Of a stretch of DNA of 64,000 nucleotides, positions 24,701-33,100 are shown piece after piece. Positions within the stretch are counted from its first letter, which is position 1. Every line of letters starts with the position of its first letter. This stretch comes from Undaria pinnatifida (Eukaryota; Sar; Phaeophyceae; Laminariales; Alariaceae): positions 994,501-1,058,500 of the forward strand of contig JABAKD010000011.1 of NCBI GenBank assembly GCA_012845835.1. The letters are read 5' to 3'. Both the position numbers and the translations under genes were made by a program. The notes beneath the pieces were generated by a model. The model was not told the origin of the DNA and did not search any database. It saw only the letters and a list, made by a program, of their open reading frames with translations.

Positions 24701-27130
24701 GCGTCTGGAGATCGTCTTCCATACGTTTACTCACGGTCCACTCACGATATACCATTCAACCATCCAAACTGACCCCGTACAACACGGCATCACCCTATCA
24801 AAACCACCGAAAAGAGACCCGTCAAAACTGCCACATCAACCATCTCGCGACAAGAAACTTCCTGCTTCCCCCGTTAACATTCCGCAAACACCAGGTCGGG
24901 AGGGCATCGAAGCCAGCGAAGGCGGGGCCATGCTCCTCCCCCTCGTCTCCGGTTTTCGAGCGCAAGAAAGCCCAATCTTCCTCCGCGGACTCACCTGCGC
25001 CATAGCACTCGCGCGGCGCGGAGCCCACGGTCCACCCCCCGGCTCTACCACCACCGCAGCCGCAATAAGGGAGGGGAGGGGAGGACCCGGACCCCTTCCC
25101 CCCACCGCACCATCCGGGCTCTCACTACCAAACCCCGGGGGGGTCGGCTTGTCCGGACCTGCGAAACCCCATCCTCTTGACCTCGAGGGAAAGCTTTACA
25201 ACGACCTCGTTGACCTCCTGGATGCACCTCCGCCTGATCCTCTAGAAGGGGTGCGCGGCTTGGTGCGCATGGGTTTCCTGGAGGCGGTGATGCGTTTTTT
25301 GGTGCGCGAAGATGAGGAAGACGGGGATGGCGGTAAAGATGATGGGAGTTCGTCGGCGGTGTCCGGGGTTAGGGGTGGTGGGTCCCAGGGGGCTAGGGGT
25401 GGTGAGTCCCGCGAGGTTAGGGGGGGTGAATCCCGGGAGAGTAAGAGCGGGTCTCGGGACGGAACGCTAGGAAGGCGAGGGGGGGCGGGGCGACGTCAGA
25501 AACCTAAGTTTCGCGTTCGAGGCCCGTACTACTTTAGCCTCAAGCAGCGACACGCTTGTCTCGGGGCGGTAGCTCTGCACGGACTCGTGGTGCTAGTGGG
25601 ACCCCACCCGGCCATCTTCACGGGACAAACATTGCGGTACCTCTGCTACTCGATCCAGGTTGCGTACATTGACCTCACCGTAGGGAGGCTGGCTCCCGGG
25701 ATGGGGTACCCGCTTTTGTTCCGGAGCATCCAGCTAGCTTGCCGCGCGTTGGCCTTCCTTGCGCAAAGCGATGACGCGCGTGCATCATCGCTAACGGCGC
25801 AAGGAAAAGGGCGGAAGGACAACGGTGAGACGGTAGATGGCGATACAGCAGACGATGGGCAAGTTGAAGAAGACCGGGGGGAGGGTGGCGCGGAGTACCA
25901 CGGGTCTTTGCGACGCGTGGTGGATAGCTTGTTTTCGACCACAGCTATGAAGGAGGTCGCGTGCATGGCGCAGATGCCCTCGAGGACGGCGTGGGTTGAG
26001 GACGACGGCGGGTACATGTTCCGGCAGTTGGAGCGGACCGTTAGCTCTGCCGCCGTTTTGATCGCCGGCGTGTGTCCGGTACCTGCAGGAGAGAGAGACC
26101 CCTTCGTAAGGTGGGGATACAGCGCAAGGACATATGCTACGATAGAGGTATACCTTTTTTTGGCGAAAGTGGTTTTTGTACGACGGAGCTCCTTAACCCA
26201 AAATCGTCGGGGAAAAAACGCCATTTTTTTTGCGTTGATTCTCGTTGTGTACCTAGTAAGTAGGCCATGGGATTTTTCAGCCGGTATATACGTAGTCAGT
26301 TTTTATTTTTCTCCTCAGATCATTTTTTGGGAGGGACAGGTCTTAAGCTCCCAAATTGACGGGTACCAGGTAGTATTAAGAAAAAAGCGGTGCACCTCTA
26401 TCGTAGCCCTAAGTATCTATATATTAATAGTGTTAATTTATGACATGTTCATGTTCCGACAGTTGGAGCGGATCGATTGTTAGCTCCGATGCCATTTTTA
26501 GATCGCCGGCGCCTGTTCCGTGCCCGCAGGGGAACAAGGCCCCTTCGTAAGGCGAGGCTAACATATGACCCGGGACCATCGCCGAGAAAATAATGCTTGT
26601 CGTTATCATGGACGTGTTGTAGTTTTCAACCTGAACCTGGTTTTGACTTTTAGGGAGGCGTTTTTTTCCTATCCCTGCTGCAGGAGAACGAAACCCCTTC
26701 TTCGAAAGGCGAGGTGGACGGTTGGGGGAATAGCCCCATTTTTTTTTCCCTACCAGTGACTCTGTACCTTACGGGAAAAACCTTTAGGCGATTTTCTTGG
26801 CGTCGTTCCATTGTGGATGTTTTATCGAAAAAAAAACAACACGAAAGCTTAGGACCGCAAAGGAACAGGGGATGGTCACTCCTGCGAGTCAATCCCGAGT
26901 CACTGCATACAAAACCCCGTAAAGTGATCCCTCTGCCGTAGACTTTGAATTATTGTGGAGCCGGACTGCTTGGAATTAGTGTGGAGTGATTGTTACAGCG
27001 CTCAAAGGGTTGGCGTATACTGGATGTCCTCACTGAAGAATAACTTGCTGGTAATGATTGTAGCAATAAGTTGGGCATGGGTGTGACGCGCGTTCGCCTA
27101 ATCAGCGTGTATTCTTGTGTTGAGCGAAGG

Positions 27131-27163
<33 letters not shown>

Positions 27164-30100
27164 TTGTTGTTGTTATTGTTGTTGCTGTTGTTGGTGCTGA
27201 CGCACTCGCATTCACTCGCATGATCAAGTCCGTGGTCACAAGGCAGGCTCCAGTCACTCTGGAATGCAAAAATCCGCCAGGAAAAACAGAAAAACAAACA
27301 AACAAACAAACAAACAAACAAACAAACAAACAAACAAACAAACAAACAAACAAACAAACAAACAAACAAACAAACCAAAGGTGGTACGGACGTACACATT
27401 TACAGCTGACGCAAGTCGTACATCCACCAAAAAAAGATAAAACAAGGTGTAGCGCATCAGCGGTGATTTTCCACGCAGTATTTAATGCCCATATGTCCAT
27501 GCTTCTTGCGACCAAACCTATGGTGGGCGGTAGGGGTTCTCGACACTCATGCATGGCAGTAGCCGTATGACCATAGCTATTAGGCCCTCGCATCCCTACA
27601 ATGCCGGGTCGGAGCATGTCGGGTTTTCGCCGACCAGGCAGGCATTGCTTACACCAAGCGCGAAGCGCCGTGAGGTGTTCGGCGAGTCGCATGAAGGATG
27701 AGCTGCATCCTACTAAGAACCGCTTGTGAGGCGGACTTGCCTATTGATGACAGCTTCAATGATTTATTTAACGTTCGGTATGGCCACTTCCAGAGACAGC
27801 AATGGGAGCACTACGTAACTGCCTCCTGGGTGCCTTACCATAAACCCTAGGTGATACCATCATCAATACCTTTGTGCGGAGTATAATTTCTCCACCCCGC
27901 ACAAATGATCCAACTCGGCCGCCAGGGTTACTCATTTGTTGCTTCTATCGTGCTCATTTGGCCATTGACCACGCATCTCTTTCGAGACCGAGCACCGTTC
28001 CCACCTCTAACTAGAACATCTCCCACATTTGCTAGGGGAGAACGCTAGCGGCCCTTTATTTTCTCGACCCAGGACCCCTTGCGCGAGCGGCTACCCCATT
28101 TCATCGTGTACCCCGTCGAATATTAATGTGTTACTCTGCGCAGCTCTGCGCCAGCAATTTTTGTTTTTGAAGTCCGTTATTGAGTGAGGTGCAGGGCCGC
28201 TCGCGCTAGTGCTCTAGACCCGTGTTTTACGGCATCCCCTCTCCCCCGTTGCTGCGTTATGATTTATAGCAAGTGTCTCCCCATGCCTTGGCAGGCGCTA
28301 TTTCCTGACTGAAATTGAGATTTTCAGCCCGCTTCATGTCAGAAGGGTTCATGCGGGCAGCGAGAAACTAACGCTAAATATACACAATCCAAAGAAACCC
28401 TCGTGTGAGTGACCAGCGCAGAACCGGAGGCACCCCTGCGTGGTAGTAGTCGATCCCTAGGACCTTGCCGCGCCCCTATTCGTTTACACTAGACGGTGAA
28501 GATGGAGGCCTCCTTGCCGTGTCTCGGGAGTCGCAAGCAAACATGCTGCGGGGTACAGCGTGTGTGGTCTTCGCATTAGGTTGATCTTCCACCAATCTTC
28601 GCCCAGTATAACCAAGTCCGTCCGTGACGATGCCCCCTGTGAGAGGCGACCTCTGCCGTGAAAAAGCACAAGACGGAGGTGTGCGTTGCAAGCACAGCAA
28701 GGTGATTAGGCACGTGCAATCAATGCCAACACGCGGGTAAAATGGATGGAAGCCCATCACCCCAGACTATTTGCAAAGAACTCGCTGCGAAGGCGTGGAT
28801 CAAACTCTACGCAAACGAAAAAAAGAAGCAAAAGTCACGTTGCCGTAACGTAACGGCTAAGGTCCTCCTGCCCATGCCGACCCGCAGATTCGACGAGCCA
28901 GAAGACTAGCAGCCGAGCCTAAAAGTTTGCCTGGCGATGATGGAACGGTTGGTATTCTACGATGATCCCCCCCGAAAAACCAGTGATTTTCGTTAACGAA
29001 CGTTTCATGGTTGCTCGACACGATGAAAGATGCTATGAAAAAAAAACTTCATACGAATATATGTATTCTTGTTTGTATCGAACGATGGCGTCGTCGGGGT
29101 GGCAAGGGGCATCGTATTTGAGGAGACACGGGCGGTACCATAGGAGTTGGTTTCAAAACCAGCGATTTCGTTAAAGAAATGTTGGCGGGAGGGCTATGTT
29201 GTAAGGATTGGTTTGGGTAAGCAATTGGTTGACCTTTTACCCGTGGTCAAACGGGCGAAAACCCTGTAATTCCTTAACAAATGCGTCGTCGACAGACCAT
29301 GGGTTTTTTGGTCGTGGGTTCGAATCCCACCATCCACCAATAATAAAATTTTACGCCCTTCCCCGAGTCAAACTTGAAAAAAACACAGCTACCCGTGTGT
29401 GTCAACCGTTGCGTATCAACCAGTTCCTCGAATAAGTGGTAAGCGACTTTCCTTCCACACTTTGAGCCAAAAAGGGTCGATCCTGTAGTGCCATACGCCC
29501 CGTAACGTAACGGCGAAGGGTTGTCTATCGATCCGCAGGTTTGACAATCCACAGGACGAGCAGCTGAGCCTCAAGGTGTGGCAAGCGCTCATGGAACGCT
29601 TGGTGACCGCGGTGGGCGGGCCGCTTTGCTCGACGCTGATAGTCGCCGACAACCTCGAGATCATCGCGCACACTTGCCGCGCCCTATCCAAACTGTCGGC
29701 GGCAAACTCCACGGCGCAGGTACGAATGCAAGCACAAGGATAGACGAGGGTAAGCACCTAATTTACATATTTGCTGATTGATGGGGGGCTGGTTGCGTAC
29801 AATAGTGGATAGCGGTCGCTCGGAAAAATCGCACAGCATGATATTTGCAAGAGGTGTCCAAACTGGTGTGCGTTTGTGTGGGAGGTAGAATGCGACCGGC
29901 GGTAGGTGGTCGTATCAGTGACCTCGAACGGAGTCCTTGACTCGTGGCCGTAACGAAGAAATATAGAAATTCGAATCAGCTCGTATCAATGTTTCACACG
30001 TCAGACAAGTCACGATCTAGATAGTCTATATCGTGCAGATCTTATACCTGTGGTTGTGATGTGTGGTGGTGCGGGATCTGTGTAGTACATATCAGGGTTA

Positions 30101-33100
30101 TATTTAGGCGGTGCGGCGGTGCGCTGGCGCAGTTTGTTTGTCATTTTTTCGATTTGCGTACCTTACGCCGGAGACAATGTGCGGCTTGCCGCCAAATCTA
30201 CTTTTGACGGCCGCAACTACGTGTTGCGCCACAGGTGAAAAACTAAATATGCGGATCTGTTCCGCCGAAGTCGGGAAACAAAAAAACACGGGGGTCGGTT
30301 CGCAGCAGGCGAAAAACGTTTTGGGGTCTTTTTCGCCTCAGGCGTTAAGCTCTGGTAGCAACCTTTGGCTATGCTGATCGACACATTCATGTCTACTAGG
30401 GGGGAATAGAGCGGGCAAGACGCACATATCGAACATATTTACGCCCGTATGTCCAAAGTAGTGCCTCCGGTGGGCCCTACGCTGGCAACCGACACCGGCA
30501 TCCCTCCGGGGGCCCCTGGCGGGGAGCCGCACCTCGCCTTCGGCTCGTCGTGCGGGGCCGCGCGACGTGTCGCCGGTCTAAGCATAGCCTTGGTACAGAT
30601 CAAACCCAGGAAACATGTGCTAGGTAATCCAGATCATGCGGCCACCACCGGGCAACATGATCTAAGGGCCATACAGATAATGTAAACCTGGGATCTGTCT
30701 GCCCTGAGAGACGCAGATCATCTATAGATCATTATTAATTAATAGGTACCTGGTCTGTCCGGCGTGGGAAAAAAAACCGGGGTCGTCAGCTTTGTCTGCT
30801 CCACCTAGCAGTACCAGGAGGCCCTTTCGTATTGTGCTGAAGGTGATTGCCGTTTAGTTCGAGTTTCCTGCGCGCATGTTTTTTTCCAGCGAAGGTCAAG
30901 ATTCTGCTCAAAGGAACAGTGAGGAACGCGAAGTGTCTGTGCCCCCCACTCCTGTTCGAGCGTGGACTCACTCACCTGACTCAGTTTTCGTTGTCTCCAC
31001 CTCCTGGGATGCGAGGGTCCATGGCCTTTCGACTAGGACCCGACTAGGACCACGCATGATACGAGTACACCCCCTGATTCATGAGCGTTGCGTTTTCTCC
31101 CATTCACTCGTGTGGGTCAACAGATGCTCCTCGACTCGCACGGCGCAATGAAAGCGATCATTCGACTCGGCCCTAAGGTCCCCGCCAACCTACCAGCCGC
31201 GGAACCAGAAGAAAAGGATCCAGTAAACAGCACGACCACCACCGCCAACAACGACCTTAGCAGCGGCAGCAGCCCGAATCCCAGTCGGACGGTAGGCGTT
31301 CATGGCGAAGAGAAGGCCGTCGGAAAACAAGCACCTGCCAAGCATGCGGTCGGCATCATCGGTGAACGTAGCGGGAAACGCGCTCTCTGTCAAAGCCCCG
31401 GACGCGTTATTTCCAAAAACCAAAACAAGCGGTGTACAGTCGTAAAAAGGCAGGACACCGCGGGGGGAACGCGCTCCTCTCGTGAGGGGGGAGGGAAGAC
31501 GACGAAACCACGTTTCGGAGAGGGGAATCCGTGTCATGGGGGCGAAGGCAGAAGGGAAGAGGAAGACCGTGGCGCCGGCGGCGACGTCTCCCGCCAGTTC
31601 TCTTGTTCAAGCGGGTACGCCGTCCGGGAAGGAGAGATCGAGGACGCGTCCACTCGAAAGCTCTGCTCGCTCCCCTTCTACTACTTCCGGTTCATCGCGA
31701 ATGTCGCGCGCGTGCCGTCCGGACGCGCTGTGGTCCAGAGCAGCGGCACGCTCAAGCGGTGCCTCGAGCGGCTAGCCCTCGACGTGTCCGGTAGCCCCGC
31801 GGCTCGACTGGCAACGTTCCGGTGCCGGAGCGAGATCTGCATCCTTATCGCCCGCATGGCCGGTACGTACGACCGCGATACTGGCACCGCTAACGACTTC
31901 ATCCTTTCGCCCCGGTACCGCGCGGTTAGGGTTGTCCTCGGTGTATTGGCCACCCATCCCGAGGACGGGGCGAGGTTAGGAGGAGGAGGAGGAGGAGGAG
32001 AGGCCAGCAAGGCGCTCGTGGAGGTAGCCAGGTATAACGCGGCGTGCGCTCTGGCGGAGCTCTGCAGGGATGTACTGAAAGCAGTTCCTCTGACGGCAGA
32101 TGCTGGAGGGATACAGCTTGCTTGCAAGATCATCAACGACCCCGGGTCTCCGATGCCACTGTTGAAACAGGTAAAATAAAAAACGTTTCTTCTTTTTGCG
32201 GGTTATAGATGGGCTTGGGGGAGGGATTCGACCCGTGTGGTGCACGTAGCACTTGAGCCTTGCAATGGAGAATCCTTCGACAAGAAAAAAGTTTTTTCTT
32301 GGTTCAGCAGAATCCAATAGAGAATCACGCTCTCCCCGCCTCCGATCCAACAATATTCAACGTGTTAGTTCCAGCCCTAAAAAATAAGGTACCGATACGC
32401 TCGCGAAAAAGCATACGAAAGTTACTGCAAAATATCTGAGAGATCCCAATCGACGGTTCGTTTCCCAAAACGACCACAGAAGCATTTTGCTTCCGCCTCC
32501 TTTCTCCTCGTGTTGTTACACGCTGAAGTCAGACATACTGAACGCCTCATGTTCGGACGCCACCCTGGTATACAACTCTTGCCTAGCTCATTGCTTGGGG
32601 ATAAGGTAGGATGTGAAACAAGACACCAGCCCAGAACTACGACGTATCGCGACGGTTTTCCGAAGTTCAACATTTTTTTCTGATTTCTTCCTTACTTACT
32701 TTTTTATTTCCTTCGTTCATCCATTCTTTCATTCGTTCATTGGCTTTCATTCACTCAATTAATGCATCCGTTCATTCATGCATCCGTTCGATCATTCATC
32801 CATTCATACATCCGTTCATTCATTCACATCCCGTATTTCTTTCCTTCCTCTTTTCCGTGTCGTACATTTTCCACCCTATCGCTATACAACTAGGTGCTCC
32901 GAATACTCCAGGCCGCTGGATCATTCCCAGAAAGGGTCTACGCCTCGTCCCTGGCGGACCCGGCCCTCCTTCGTTCGTTGCATCGTATCGCCAACAACGC
33001 CTATCCGGGTTTCCGTCCCTCTACAGCCGGCAGGGAGACTCCGCTCTCCCCCGCTTTTCCACGAAAAAACGTGCAAGCCCTCGCTCGGAAGCAAGCAGCG

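Larger units (their letters stand above)
26111..29538 (+). other. Intron 12 of the ARM-like gene
   Basis: It contains a TIR family A copy, two decayed copies of the exon 12 end, (GTT)n at 27127-27200, (CAAA)n at 27291-27378, one decayed copy of the exon 13 start, a family B element and a SINE-1. A short stretch at 28220-28275 resembles intron 4 sequence near 8580-8640. Confidence 0.5.

Noticed and set aside
29204-29345. A tRNA gene (perfect T-arm and CCA-like end)
   Set aside because: The 5' half cannot form an acceptor or anticodon arm, and the sequence is one of several dispersed copies, so a SINE fits better.
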